Of a stretch of DNA of 64,000 bases, positions 7,791 to 16,561 are shown in pieces (position 1 is the first letter of the stretch; each line of letters opens with the position of its first letter). The stretch covers positions 213,953 to 277,952 of the forward strand of contig UBKJ01000003.1 of the NCBI GenBank assembly GCA_900465915.1, written 5' to 3'. Position numbers and translations under genes: made by a program. The notes below the pieces were generated by a model. That model was given only the letters and a program-made list of their open reading frames with translations, did not search any database and was not told the origin of the DNA. This DNA is from Hyphomicrobiales bacterium (GTDB taxonomy: Bacteria; Pseudomonadota; Alphaproteobacteria; Rhizobiales; Rhizobiaceae).

Positions 7791-8993
7791 ATGAAAGTTG
7801 GCATCATCGGCTGCGGCAACATCTCGGACGTTTACGCCCATAACAGCCGCCTTTTCAAGGATATAGACATCGTCGCCTGCGCCGACGTCTTCGCGGGGGC
7901 GGCCGACCGCCTGTCGGCCAAATACGGCCTGCGCAAGATGGCGGTGGACGATCTGCTGCGCTCGGACGAGATCGACATCGTCCTCAACCTCACCATTCCG
8001 ACCGCACACGCCGAGGTGTCGCGCGCGGCGCTGGACGCGGGCAAGCACGTCTATACGGAAAAGCCGCTCGCCACCACGCTGGCCGACGGCGCCGAGGTCG
8101 TCAGGCTTGCCGAGGAGAAGGGCCTGCGCGTCGGCTCGGCGCCCGACACCATCCTCGGCGCCGGCCTGCAAAGGGCCAAGCAGGCGCTTCAGGACGGCGC
8201 CGCCGGGCAGATCCTCACCGGCCACGCCGCCATCATGTCCAAGGGCATGGAGCACTGGCATCCCAACCCGGCCTTCTTCTACCAGAAGGGCGGCGGCCCG
8301 GTCCTCGACATCGGGCCCTATTACATCTCGGCCTTGGTCGCGCTGCTCGGCCCCATCGCGTCCGTCCGCGCCACCGGCCAGATCAGCCCGGTCGAGCGGC
8401 GCTTCGGCGTCGGCCCGAACAAGGGCGAGACCTTTCCGGTCGAAACCTTCACCACCGTCAACGCGGTGCTGAGCTTCGCGAGCGGGGCCAATATCAGCTT
8501 CATCGCGAGCTGGGACGTCTGGCACCACGGCGTCACGCCGATCGAGCTGCACGGGACGCTCGCCTCCGTCCGCGTTCCCGACCCCGACACGTTCGGCGGC
8601 GACGTCGAGATCTCGCGCAACGACCGGCTTTTGAACCTGCACGACCCCGAGGAGGCGGCGATGGGCGCCTCGCTGGTCGACTGGAACGTGATCGGAACGC
8701 AGCAACTGCCTTTCGGCGGGATCAACTATCCCTTCGCCAACCCGGTCATGGCCAATTACCGTTCGCTCGGACTGGCCGAGATGGCCAACGCCATCGCCGC
8801 CGGAAGGCCGCATCGCTGCAACGGCCGGTTTTCGCTGCATGTGCTGGCGGCGATGCTGGGCATCCTCGATTCCGCCGCCACCGGCCAGCCCGTCGAGATC
8901 GCCTATCCCTGCGAGACGCCGGCCGCCTTCGCCCCGGCGGAATCCGTCGGCCTGCTCAAGGCGCCGGCCGGCACGGCCGCGAACGCCTCCTGA
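7791..8993 (+). CDS. Gfo/Idh/MocA family NAD(P)-dependent oxidoreductase
   Basis: A 400-residue dehydrogenase. The Rossmann domain opens with VGIIGCGNISDVY and carries the family signature TEKPLA, whose Lys is the usual catalytic base of the EKP motif. The C-terminal alpha/beta domain contains GGGPVLDIGPYYI, the usual active-site strand with D and H/Y residues. AGAGGA precedes the ATG. It is the last gene of the ROK-linked operon, followed by a strong terminator. With the upstream isomerase it probably oxidises a hydroxyl on the imported sugar or polyol. The exact substrate cannot be inferred. Confidence 0.9.
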   Translation: MKVGIIGCGNISDVYAHNSRLFKDIDIVACADVFAGAADRLSAKYGLRKMAVDDLLRSDEIDIVLNLTIPTAHAEVSRAALDAGKHVYTEKPLATTLADGAEVVRLAEEKGLRVGSAPDTILGAGLQRAKQALQDGAAGQILTGHAAIMSKGMEHWHPNPAFFYQKGGGPVLDIGPYYISALVALLGPIASVRATGQISPVERRFGVGPNKGETFPVETFTTVNAVLSFASGANISFIASWDVWHHGVTPIELHGTLASVRVPDPDTFGGDVEISRNDRLLNLHDPEEAAMGASLVDWNVIGTQQLPFGGINYPFANPVMANYRSLGLAEMANAIAAGRPHRCNGRFSLHVLAAMLGILDSAATGQPVEIAYPCETPAAFAPAESVGLLKAPAGTAANAS

Positions 8994-9019
8994 CGAACAC
9001 GGCCTGATATTTTCGGCGC

Positions 9020-9051
9020 GGCCTGCGAGGGGAGACCCTCGCAGGCCTTTC
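9020..9051 (+). terminator. Rho-independent terminator after MocA gene
   Basis: A perfect 12-bp stem, GGCCTGCGAGGG (9020-9031) with CCCTCGCAGGCC (9036-9047), closed by GAGA and followed by TTTCT. It ends the sugar operon. Confidence 0.88.
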
Positions 9052-9140
9052 TCCATCCCGTCGAAATCCCCTTTGCAACGATTGCCCGGCGCCGTGCGTT
9101 TGGCCCACCATAGGGGACCGCCGGCGCATAGGGATGGATC

Positions 9141-10232
9141 ATGCTTTCGTTGATTTGGCAGGAAATATTGTTGATTGCGGCGCTTGCGGTCGGCGTCGTC
9201 GCCTTCGCGTTCGAGCCGGCCATCATGGCGCAGGGCGCGGTCGGCGCGCTGGTCGCCGCGGCGGCGCTGGTGGGGGCGATCATCGCCGTCTCGGTGCGGG
9301 TCGCCCATCGGGCGGAGGTGATCGCGTCAAAGGTCGGCGATCCCTACGGGACGATGGTGCTGACCATGTCGGCCGTCTGCGTCGAGGCGCTCATCCTGCT
9401 GATCCTCATGAGCGGCAGCGAGTCGCCCACCTTGGCGCGCGACACCATCTTCTCGGCCGTCATGCTCGACATCAACGGCATATTGGGCCTCGCCGCGCTG
9501 GTCGGCGGCTGGAAGTTCGGCGAACAGTCCTACAACGACGATTCTGGCAAGACCTACGGCGTCATGATCCTGACCGCGATGGGCATATCGATGGTCGTGC
9601 CGGAGTTCATCCCGCATGCGCAATGGCGGCATTATTCGATCTTCACCATCGGCGCCATGGTCATGCTCTACTGGGTGTTCCTGCGCAACCAGATCGGCCC
9701 GCACAGCTATTTCTTCAACTATAGCTACCCCGAGAAGAAGACGCGCGGCGGGCGGACCATCATCGCCGAGCCGCTGCTGCCGTCGATCATCGTGCTCATC
9801 ATCGGCATCGCGCTGATCGGTTTTCTCGCGGAGGTGATGTCGGCCTTCCTGGGCGAGGGCCTGCGCGCGGTGCACGCGCCGCTGGCGCTGGCGGCCTTCG
9901 TCGTCGCCGTCATGTCGGCGGCGCCGGAGCTGCTGACCGCCTTGCGCGCCGCGCTCGCCAACCGCATGCAGGTGGTCATCAACATCGCGCTCGGCGCGTC
10001 GCTGTCGACGGTCATCCTCACCGTGCCGGTGATCGAAGTCTACGCGCTCGTCACCGGCCAGCCCATCGTCATCGCCATGAGCCCGATCCAGACCATGATG
10101 GTCATGATCACGCTGATCGCCGCCGCCATCAACCTCAATGACGGCCAGACCAACGCCATCGAGGGCATGACGCATTTCGTGCTGTTCGCCACTTTCCTCG
10201 CCCTTTCCTTCCTGGGCGTGGCGGGCGGCTGA
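9141..10232 (+). CDS. Calcium:proton antiporter (ChaA/CaCA family)
   Basis: A 363-residue membrane protein with about 11 hydrophobic segments. It has the two inverted alpha-repeats of the Ca2+/cation antiporter superfamily: repeat one around GDPYGTMVLTMSAVCVEA, and repeat two around SAAPELLTALRAALANR and GASLSTVILTVP. ChaA exports Ca2+ (and in some bacteria Na+ or K+) in exchange for protons at alkaline pH. Here the gene stands alone, after a terminator and before a PRC-barrel gene. The acidic Glu residues within the repeats are the expected ion ligands. Confidence 0.88.
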   Translation: MLSLIWQEILLIAALAVGVVAFAFEPAIMAQGAVGALVAAAALVGAIIAVSVRVAHRAEVIASKVGDPYGTMVLTMSAVCVEALILLILMSGSESPTLARDTIFSAVMLDINGILGLAALVGGWKFGEQSYNDDSGKTYGVMILTAMGISMVVPEFIPHAQWRHYSIFTIGAMVMLYWVFLRNQIGPHSYFFNYSYPEKKTRGGRTIIAEPLLPSIIVLIIGIALIGFLAEVMSAFLGEGLRAVHAPLALAAFVVAVMSAAPELLTALRAALANRMQVVINIALGASLSTVILTVPVIEVYALVTGQPIVIAMSPIQTMMVMITLIAAAINLNDGQTNAIEGMTHFVLFATFLALSFLGVAGG

Positions 10233-10256
10233 CGCTTTTTTCGGGAACAAAGCGTC
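10231..10256 (+). terminator. Hairpin after antiporter gene
   Basis: GACGCTTT (10231-10238) pairs with AAAGCGTC (10249-10256). The arm overlaps the stop codon. No T-tract follows, so termination may be weak. Confidence 0.45.
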
Positions 10257-10300
10257 CTCCGAAGGGTTGTCTCTACGATATCCACCACGGAGGAATGACG

Positions 10301-10597
10301 ATGGACCACAGCAATCACGTCCGACTGACCAATGACGAACTGACCCCCGCAAATCTCGAAGGCGCGACCGTCTACGGCGCGGACGACAGCAAGGTCGGGA
10401 CGGTGGACCATGTCCATGGCGCGGGCGCCGCGGCGGCCGTGGTGATCGATGTCGGCGGCTTCCTCGGCATCGGCGCCAAGCCGGTCAGCGTGCCGATCAG
10501 CAATCTCGATTTCATGCGCGACGAGGACGGCGACGTCCATGCGGTCACGAGCTGGACCAAGGACCAGCTCAAGGACATGCCCGAGCATCGGGACTGA
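10301..10597 (+). CDS. PRC-barrel domain protein
   Basis: A 98-residue protein with one PRC-barrel domain: LEGATVYGADDSKVGTVDHV, an AVVIDVGGFLGIG strand and VSVPISNLDF. Such stand-alone barrels are common in alphaproteobacteria and are often linked to stress or surface attachment; no enzymatic residues are expected. Two ATGs are possible. GGAGGA directly abuts the first (10295) but lies 6 nt before the second (10301), which is therefore chosen. A perfect terminator follows, so it is monocistronic. Confidence 0.85.
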   Translation: MDHSNHVRLTNDELTPANLEGATVYGADDSKVGTVDHVHGAGAAAAVVIDVGGFLGIGAKPVSVPISNLDFMRDEDGDVHAVTSWTKDQLKDMPEHRD

Positions 10598-10605
10598 CCG
10601 ACAAG

Positions 10606-10633
10606 AGCCCGGCCCATCGGCCGGGCTTTTTCT
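10606..10633 (+). terminator. Rho-independent terminator after PRC-barrel gene
   Basis: AGCCCGGCC (10606-10614) and GGCCGGGCT (10619-10627) form a perfect 9-bp stem with a CATC loop and a T-rich tail. It sits between convergent genes. Confidence 0.88.
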
Positions 10634-11863
10634 TTACCGATAGCGGAACAATTCGGCGTCCGGCGCCGGCCCGCCGCCGATGGCGGCGGCGATGTTCTGT
10701 GAGGCGATGGTGGCGAAGGTGATGCCGTTGCCGCCGAAGCCCAGCGCCGCGAAGACGCGCTCATAGCCCGGGACGCGGTCGATAATCGGCAAGCCGTCCT
10801 TCGTCACGCCGAAGGGCGCGGACCAGACATAATCGGGCTTGCCGATGTCGACGCCCGTCAGCCCCTTCAATTTTTGCGCGATGATTTTGGCCTTCTTCGC
10901 CAGCTTCCTCGGATCGGCGTTGCTGTCCGGCGCGTCCTCGTCCTCGCCGCCGGCGATGACGCGGCCGGCCTCGTCGGTGCGCAGGTAGAGATAGGGGTCG
11001 GAGGCCTCCCAGGCCAGCATGTCCTGCATCCAGGCCGGCAGCCCGGTCATCGGCTTCGAGGCCAACGCCCAGGTCGAGGTGATGCGGTGCGACTTCGTCT
11101 CCATCTGCGGCAGATATTCGTAGCCGGTGCAGAACACCGCATGCTCGGCCACCAGCACCTCGCCCAGCCTCGTCGCCAAAGCGACGCCGGAGGGCAGCTC
11201 CGCCATGTCGGTGATCTCGACCGGGGAGACCAGATGCGCCTTGCGCGACAGCGCGGCGCGCAGCAGCCCCGCCGCTAGCTGCGCCGGATTGGCCGAGGCG
11301 GAGGCCTGCGACAGGATGGCGGCGGGCCGGTCCAGCCCGAAACGCTCGACCAGCTCGGCGCGCTTGAGATAGGCGGCCTCGACGCCGATTTCGTTGCGCG
11401 CCGCCGCCTCGCTGGCCAGCGCCCGCGCGCCCATCTCGTCGCCGGCCAGATAAAGCGCCGGCTTGGGCCTTATCTGGCAGTCGAGCTTCAGCCGGGTGGC
11501 GAGCGCGATCAAATCCCCCACCGCCCGCGCCGAGCGTCGCCAGGCGGCGTCGGCCGGTCCGTCGCCGATCTTCCGGCGCAACGCGGTCAGCGGCGTGTCG
11601 ATCTCGTGCTGGATCATCGCCGTGGAGGCCGGCGTCGACCCGCGCACCGGCGGCCGCCGGTCGACGATCAGCACCGACTTGCCGATCCCCGTCAGCGCCT
11701 CCGCCGTCAGGGCGCCGGTGACGCCGGCCCCCACCACGATGACGTCGAAACGGTCGCGGCCGAGCCGCCTGTCCGCCTTGACGGTGGAGTTGGGCGTCTT
11801 CACCCAGAGCGGCGTTCCGGTTCTGAGGTCGTCCTTGCGGGTCTTCGCGTCGTGATCGGCCAT
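10634..11863 (-). CDS. NAD(P)/FAD-dependent oxidoreductase (DAO family)
   Basis: A 409-residue flavoprotein of the D-amino-acid oxidase fold. The dinucleotide-binding motif is VIVVGAGVTGALTAEALTG, and the C-terminal FAD contact is ALGFGGNGITFATIAS. It resembles GlpD/DAO-type amine or hydroxy-acid oxidases found singly next to regulators. The ATG at 11863 (MADHDAK) has GGAGGA 9 nt upstream. Longer in-frame starts would translate the tandem repeat and are rejected. It is divergent from the MarR-efflux operon, so it may share its regulator. The substrate is unknown. Confidence 0.85.
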   Translation of the reverse strand: MADHDAKTRKDDLRTGTPLWVKTPNSTVKADRRLGRDRFDVIVVGAGVTGALTAEALTGIGKSVLIVDRRPPVRGSTPASTAMIQHEIDTPLTALRRKIGDGPADAAWRRSARAVGDLIALATRLKLDCQIRPKPALYLAGDEMGARALASEAAARNEIGVEAAYLKRAELVERFGLDRPAAILSQASASANPAQLAAGLLRAALSRKAHLVSPVEITDMAELPSGVALATRLGEVLVAEHAVFCTGYEYLPQMETKSHRITSTWALASKPMTGLPAWMQDMLAWEASDPYLYLRTDEAGRVIAGGEDEDAPDSNADPRKLAKKAKIIAQKLKGLTGVDIGKPDYVWSAPFGVTKDGLPIIDRVPGYERVFAALGFGGNGITFATIASQNIAAAIGGGPAPDAELFRYR

Positions 11864-11880
11864 GAATGATCTTCCTCCAG

Positions 11881-11928
11881 CGGCGGGGCCGCCATTTAAC
11901 CCCCCGGCGGCAGGGCCGCCATTTAACC
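11881..11928. repeat. Two-copy 21-bp tandem repeat, period 27
   Basis: Copies at 11881-11901 and 11908-11928 differ at one base and share GGGCCGCCATTTAACC. They lie in the divergent region between the oxidoreductase and the MarR gene. A second short repeat, TGTATGA, occurs at 11931 and 11951. These could be regulator sites. The repeat spans a region where transcripts to the left would begin. Confidence 0.7.
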
Positions 11929-11987
11929 ATTGTATGAAAGCCCGGCGCAATGTATGAGTATACACATGATGTACGGCTATCTATATC

Positions 11988-12446
11988 ATGGCGGCGTCTG
12001 AGGACGCGTTCAAGGCGGCTTTCGCGGCCGGCCTGTCGACGGCGGCGCGCAAGATGCGCAACCTGTTCGATTCGCGCGTGCGCGAGCAGGGACTGACGCT
12101 GTCGCGGGCGCGGGCATTGCTCCTCTTGAAACAGCATCGCGACTGGAACCAGCGCGAGCTGGCGGACGCGCTGGAAATAGAGCATTCTTCGGCGGTGCGC
12201 CTGCTGGACGGGCTGGAGAAGCAGGGCATGATCGTGCGCGGCGCGGTGGAGGGGGACCGCCGGGCCAAGCGCATCGAACTGACGGAGGAGGCGCAGGCGC
12301 AGGTCATGCAACTCGAGGAGGTCACGCAGGCCGTCAGCCGCGAGCTGCTGGAGGGCGTCGATCCCAAGGCGCTCGCCGCCGCGTTCGAGCTATTGCACGA
12401 CATCGCCCGCAGGGCCGAGGACGCGTTGAACGGGCGGGACGGGTGA
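11988..12446 (+). CDS. MarR family transcriptional regulator
   Basis: A 152-residue winged-helix repressor. The recognition region is WNQRELADALEIEHSSAVRLL, followed by the wing with DRRAKRIELT, the conserved DxRxxxxxLT MarR signature. It lies 1 bp before an EmrB-type pump gene, which is the typical layout of a drug- or phenolic-sensing MarR controlling its own efflux operon. It is also divergent from the FAD oxidoreductase across the tandem repeat. The ligand is not predictable. Confidence 0.92.
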   Translation: MAASEDAFKAAFAAGLSTAARKMRNLFDSRVREQGLTLSRARALLLLKQHRDWNQRELADALEIEHSSAVRLLDGLEKQGMIVRGAVEGDRRAKRIELTEEAQAQVMQLEEVTQAVSRELLEGVDPKALAAAFELLHDIARRAEDALNGRDG

Positions 12447-12447
12447 G

Positions 12448-14085
12448 ATGGCCGAAGACGGGGACGACAGCAGCGCCACAAGCGAGAGCGGGCCGCCGCC
12501 GCCGGCGCCCGCGCCCGACCACATGCCGCTCTATATGTCGGCGATCTATATCGCGGCCTCGGTGCTTCTGTGGTCGACGCGCGGCCTCAGCATGTATTTC
12601 ATCTCCGCCAACACGCAGCAAATCCAGGGTTCGCTCGGCGCGACGCTGACCGAGACGACATGGCTGGTCGCGGCCTATATGGCGCCCTTCGCCAGTCTCA
12701 CCATCCTGTTGCTCAAGATCCGCACGCAATTCGGCCTGCGCCGTTTCTGCGAGGTGGCGATCGTGGTGTTCCTGATCGCCTCGCTCCTGCATCTCTTCAT
12801 CTACGACGTGCGGTCGGCGATCCCGGTGCGCTTCATCGCGGGCGCCGCGGCGGTGCCGATCTCCTCCATCGGCTTCCTCTATATGCTGGAAGCCTTTCCG
12901 CCCGACAAGAAGCGCACCTGGGGCCTCAGCCTGGCGCTCACCTGCTCGGGCGCGGCGGGGCCTTTCGCGCGGCTGATCTCGCCCATGCTGTTCGACCTCG
13001 GCGACTGGCGCCAGCTCTATCTTCTCGAGATCGGGCTGGCGCTGGCCTGCCTGGCGGTGGTCTATGTGCTGCCGCTGACGCAGATCCCGCGCGCCAAGGT
13101 GCTGCATTGGCTCGATTTCGTCGCCTATGGCTTCATCGCCGTAGGCTTCGGCGCGCTGGCGGTCGCGCTTGTGCAGGGCAAGAACTACTGGTGGCTGGAG
13201 GCGCCGTGGATCGGCGTCTGCCTCGCGGTCTCCATCCTGTCGCTGGCCATCGCGGCGGCGATCGAGATCAACCGCAAGGAGCCGCTGATGAACCTGCAAT
13301 GGCTGATGTCGCCGGAAATCCTGCGCTTCTCGCTGGCGTTGCTGGTGTTCCGCATCGTGCTGGCGGAGCAGACCACGGGCGCCATCGGCTTCTTCCAGAC
13401 CTTCGGCCTGCAGGACGCGCAGAGCCAGCCGCTCTATCTCCTCATCCTCGCCGCCTCCTTCGCCGGCGGCGCCGTCTGCGGGGCGCTGTTGCAGGTGGAG
13501 CGGGTGCCGTTCATCTTCGGCTTCGCGCTCCTGTGCATCTGCGCGGGCGCCTTTTTGGACAGCCACGCCACCAACCTGACCCGGCCGCACAACGTCTATC
13601 TCAGCCAGGCGCTGATCGCCTTCGGCGGCGCCTTGTTCCTGCCCTCCTCGATGCTGGCGGGCATCAGCAAAGCGACCCGGCAGGGGCCGGCCTATATGAC
13701 CAGCTTCATCGTCGTCTTCCTGTTCACGCAGAATATCGGCGGGCTGATCGGCTCGGCCCTGTTCAGCACCTTCATCACCATCCGCGAGAAATATCATTCC
13801 GCCCATCTGGTGGAGCATCTGGTCATGGCCGACCCCATCGTCGCCCAGCGCGTGCAGGTCCTGTCGGGAACCTACGCCAAGGTGCTGGCCGACCAGGGGC
13901 TGACCAAGGCGGAAGGGCTGGTGCTGCTGGCGCAGCAGACCACGCGCGAGGCGACGGTGCTGTCCTATAACGACGCCTTCCTGGCCATCGCGGTCATCGC
14001 CGGCGTCGCCCTGTGCTGCCAGCTCTTCTACATTGTCCTCGAAACCTGGCGGGCGAAGCCTCTCGCGCCCGCCGCGGCGAATTGA
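12448..14085 (+). CDS. MFS transporter, DHA2/EmrB-like multidrug efflux permease
   Basis: A 545-residue membrane protein with about 14 hydrophobic helices, the DHA2 (H+ antiporter-2) layout. TTWLVAAYMAPFASL is the helix 2 region typical of EmrB/FarB. A Pro-rich cytoplasmic N-terminus precedes the first helix. The classical motif A and motif C residues are less clear than in EmrB, as in the divergent EmrB-like group seen in alphaproteobacteria. It is coupled to the MarR gene (stop and start 1 bp apart) and precedes the HlyD-type adaptor. The two together would span to an outer-membrane TolC, which is not encoded here. Confidence 0.85.
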   Translation: MAEDGDDSSATSESGPPPPAPAPDHMPLYMSAIYIAASVLLWSTRGLSMYFISANTQQIQGSLGATLTETTWLVAAYMAPFASLTILLLKIRTQFGLRRFCEVAIVVFLIASLLHLFIYDVRSAIPVRFIAGAAAVPISSIGFLYMLEAFPPDKKRTWGLSLALTCSGAAGPFARLISPMLFDLGDWRQLYLLEIGLALACLAVVYVLPLTQIPRAKVLHWLDFVAYGFIAVGFGALAVALVQGKNYWWLEAPWIGVCLAVSILSLAIAAAIEINRKEPLMNLQWLMSPEILRFSLALLVFRIVLAEQTTGAIGFFQTFGLQDAQSQPLYLLILAASFAGGAVCGALLQVERVPFIFGFALLCICAGAFLDSHATNLTRPHNVYLSQALIAFGGALFLPSSMLAGISKATRQGPAYMTSFIVVFLFTQNIGGLIGSALFSTFITIREKYHSAHLVEHLVMADPIVAQRVQVLSGTYAKVLADQGLTKAEGLVLLAQQTTREATVLSYNDAFLAIAVIAGVALCCQLFYIVLETWRAKPLAPAAAN

Positions 14086-14107
14086 ACCGTTCAGCGAGCG
14101 TTGCGAC

Positions 14108-15145
14108 ATGCCTGACCAGAAAAAATACATCCGCGGCGGCCTCGCCATCCTCATCGGCCTCGTCGGCGTGGCGATCGTCCTGTGGGCGTGGCGGCTGCCG
14201 CCCTTCAAGTCCAGCGTCGAGACCACCGACAACGCCTATGTGCGCGGCCAGGTGACGGTGATCAGCCCGCAGGTGGCGGGCTACGTCACCAAGGTCGACG
14301 TCACCGACTATCAGGAGGTGAAGCAGAGCGACGCGCTGTTGGAGATCGACAGCCGCAGCTACAAGCAGAAGCTCGACCAGGCGCTGGCGGCGCTGGAAGC
14401 GAAGAAGGCGGCGCTGGCCAATTCGCAGCAGAGCGAGCGCTCCGCCCAGGCGACGATCAAGGCGCGGCAGGCGCAGATCGCCGGCGCCAACGCCGCCTTC
14501 ACCGTCGCACAGGCCAACGCCGAGCGCGTCGAGGCGCTGCTGCCGCGCGGCGTGACCACGCAGAGCTCGGCCGACGCCGCCCATGGCGACCTTTTGCAGG
14601 CCAAGGCCTCGGTGGACCAGGCCGAGGCGGCGCTGGCCGTGGCGGAGGAGGATTTGCGCACCATCATCGTCGCCCGCCAGGGCCTCGACGCCGACCTGCA
14701 CAACGCCGAAGCCGCGGTGGAGCTGGCGAAGATCGATCTCCAGAACACCCATATCCAGGCGCCGCGCGACGGCAAGCTGGGCGAGGTGGGCGTGCGCTTC
14801 GGCCAATATGTCACCGCCGGCACGCAGCTCGTCTCGCTGGTGCCGAAGACCAAATGGGTCATCGCCAATTTCAAGGAGACGCAGCTCTACGGCATGAAGG
14901 TCGGGCAGGCCGTCACCTTCACCGTCGACGCGCTGCGCCACGCGCAGTTGAAAGGCCATATCGAGGCCTTCTCGCCCGCCACCGGCTCGGAATTCAGCGT
15001 CATCAAGTCCGACAACGCCACCGGCAATTTCACCAAGATCACCCAGCGCCTGTCCGTCCGCATCGCCATCGACGACGGCCAGCCCGACGCCGAGCGGCTC
15101 GCGCCCGGCATGTCGGTGGAGGTGCGGGTCGACACCGCCCAGTAA
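14108..15145 (+). CDS. HlyD/EmrA-type periplasmic adaptor
   Basis: A 345-residue membrane-fusion protein. It has one N-terminal transmembrane helix (residues about 9-28, GGLAILIGLVGVAIVLWAW), then DNAYVRGQVTVISPQVAGYV, the lipoyl half-motif typical of EmrA. A long alpha-helical hairpin follows (residues about 85-185, rich in Ala, Gln and Glu, probably coiled coil), then the second lipoyl half with IQAPRDGKLGEV. The ATG at 14108 is chosen because it gives the usual short cytoplasmic tail. It would couple the MFS pump to TolC. A hairpin terminator follows. Confidence 0.9.
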   Translation: MPDQKKYIRGGLAILIGLVGVAIVLWAWRLPPFKSSVETTDNAYVRGQVTVISPQVAGYVTKVDVTDYQEVKQSDALLEIDSRSYKQKLDQALAALEAKKAALANSQQSERSAQATIKARQAQIAGANAAFTVAQANAERVEALLPRGVTTQSSADAAHGDLLQAKASVDQAEAALAVAEEDLRTIIVARQGLDADLHNAEAAVELAKIDLQNTHIQAPRDGKLGEVGVRFGQYVTAGTQLVSLVPKTKWVIANFKETQLYGMKVGQAVTFTVDALRHAQLKGHIEAFSPATGSEFSVIKSDNATGNFTKITQRLSVRIAIDDGQPDAERLAPGMSVEVRVDTAQ

Positions 15146-15148
15146 CCG

Positions 15149-15180
15149 CGCGCCCGGCGAAACCGGGCGCGGCATTTCAT
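15149..15180 (+). terminator. Hairpin terminator after efflux operon
   Basis: CGCGCCCGG (15149-15157) and CCGGGCGCG (15163-15171) form a 9-bp stem with a CGAAA loop. The downstream tract (ATTTCAT) is only weakly T-rich. Confidence 0.65.
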
Positions 15181-15298
15181 CGCGGCTTCAACGCCCTCTT
15201 GCCAAGCTCCGGCGCGCCTGCATTGTTGTCGACGCTCGCCCGGACCTTCGTTCCGACGCCCGATTCCGGGCCTCGTTCCGGGCGCGAACGAGGTTCCT

Positions 15299-16192
15299 AT
15301 GAATAACGGGCTGGGGGATTCGAGGTCGCTCGCCGGCATTGCGCTGGCCTGCTGCGGCTACGCCTGCTTCGCCATGCAGGACGCGATGGTGAAATGGCTG
15401 GTGGTCGACTACCAGGTGCCGCAGATCCTGTTCATGCGCAGCCTCGTCATCGTGGCGATCTCCAGCGTGCTGGTGCGCTATCGCCGCCACCCGTCGATCT
15501 TCAAGAGCCCCTATCGCAACACGGTGTTCCTGCGCGCCGGCCTCATGCTGGCGGCGTGGCTCCTGTTCTACAACGCCGCCCGCCATCTGGAGCTGGCCGA
15601 GCTGACGACGCTCTATTTCTCCGCGCCGATGATCGTCATGGTTCTGTCGATCTTCGTCCTCAAGGAGAAGATCGGGCCGGGGCGCTGGCTCGCCTGCGCG
15701 CTCGGCTTCGTCGGCGTGCTGATCGCCGCCAATCCCAGCCATGCGCCCAATCTGCTGCCCACCGTCATGTGCCTGGTGGCGGGCTTCTGCTGGGCCTGGA
15801 GCACCATCCTCGTGCGTCTCGTCAGCCGCAGCGAGACGACGCTGACCCAGATGTTCGCCACCAGCCTCCTGTTCGGCCTCGCCTGCGCGCTGTCCTTTCC
15901 CTGGACCTGGCGGGAGCCGGACGCGCTCGGCTGGGCGCTGATGATCGGGCTGGGGCTGGTCTCCACGCTCGGCCAGTACCTGCTCTACGAAGGTTTCCGC
16001 TACGCGCCGGCCTCGGCGCTGGCGCCGGTGGAATATACCGGGCTGATCTGGGCCTTCTTCTACGGCTACCTCGTCTTCGCCGAGGTCCCGGCCCAGAACG
16101 TCTTCGTCGGCGCGCTGCTGATCGTCCTCTCCGGCTTCATCCTCGTGCTGTGGGAGCGCCGCGCCACGCTGCGCCGCGTCCGGGTGCAATGA
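15299..16192 (+). CDS. DMT family (EamA) transporter
   Basis: A 297-residue membrane protein with about ten hydrophobic helices arranged as two EamA repeats. Repeat one contains YACFAMQDAMVKW and the conserved end-of-helix residues LYFSAPMIVMVLSIFVLKEK. Repeat two ends APVEYTGLIWAFFYGYLVFAE. These proteins usually export metabolites or amino acids, or act in purine-related transport. It is transcribed alone. The ATG is the first in-frame start and the ribosome-binding site is weak (CGAGG). No neighbour suggests the substrate. Confidence 0.87.
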   Translation: MNNGLGDSRSLAGIALACCGYACFAMQDAMVKWLVVDYQVPQILFMRSLVIVAISSVLVRYRRHPSIFKSPYRNTVFLRAGLMLAAWLLFYNAARHLELAELTTLYFSAPMIVMVLSIFVLKEKIGPGRWLACALGFVGVLIAANPSHAPNLLPTVMCLVAGFCWAWSTILVRLVSRSETTLTQMFATSLLFGLACALSFPWTWREPDALGWALMIGLGLVSTLGQYLLYEGFRYAPASALAPVEYTGLIWAFFYGYLVFAEVPAQNVFVGALLIVLSGFILVLWERRATLRRVRVQ

Positions 16193-16297
16193 GCCGCGCG
16201 GCCCTCGCGTGAAATAGAGGGCGCGGCGCGGGGCGATCGCCGTCGCCGGCGCGCCGGATCGTTTCCGCACCCGCGTTCCCCGGCCTTCTCGCCGCGC

Positions 16298-16561
16298 TCA
16301 GTCCGAAAGCCGCGCCTTGACCTTCCAGCCGCCGCTCTTCGGGTCGGGGCCGAGGCTCCACGACTTGGCGGCGATGTCCGAGCCGCGCGCCGTCCGGTAG
16401 GGCTCGACCGTGAGCCGGATCGCCTCGCCGTCGCGGCTGTAGCGCGCCTGCGCCACGGCGCCGTCGCTGAACTGGGCCAGCGTCTCCTCGCCATTGTCCT
16501 CCTCGGCCAGCCGCACCCGGCAGCCGGGATAGGCGTGGGTGTCCGCGAATTCAAAACGCAT
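16298..16561 (-). CDS. Small hypothetical protein (87 aa)
   Basis: I do not recognise this protein. It is acidic and polar, with no signal peptide or hydrophobic helix, and alternates charged and beta-prone segments (CRVRLAEEDNGEETLAQFSD, IRLTVEPYRT, SWSLGPDPKSGGW), suggesting a small beta-rich domain. The ATG at 16561 is supported by GGAGGA 5 nt upstream. Longer in-frame starts lack one and add a low-complexity basic leader. It is convergent with the DMT gene and divergent from the AIG2-like gene. A hairpin (16593-16612) lies in its presumed leader. Confidence 0.6.
   Translation of the reverse strand: MRFEFADTHAYPGCRVRLAEEDNGEETLAQFSDGAVAQARYSRDGEAIRLTVEPYRTARGSDIAAKSWSLGPDPKSGGWKVKARLSD

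Noticed and set aside
12334..14232. Minus-strand open frame opposite the EmrB-like gene
   Set aside because: Antisense shadow with no recognisable domain, while the plus strand encodes a clear 14-helix transporter.
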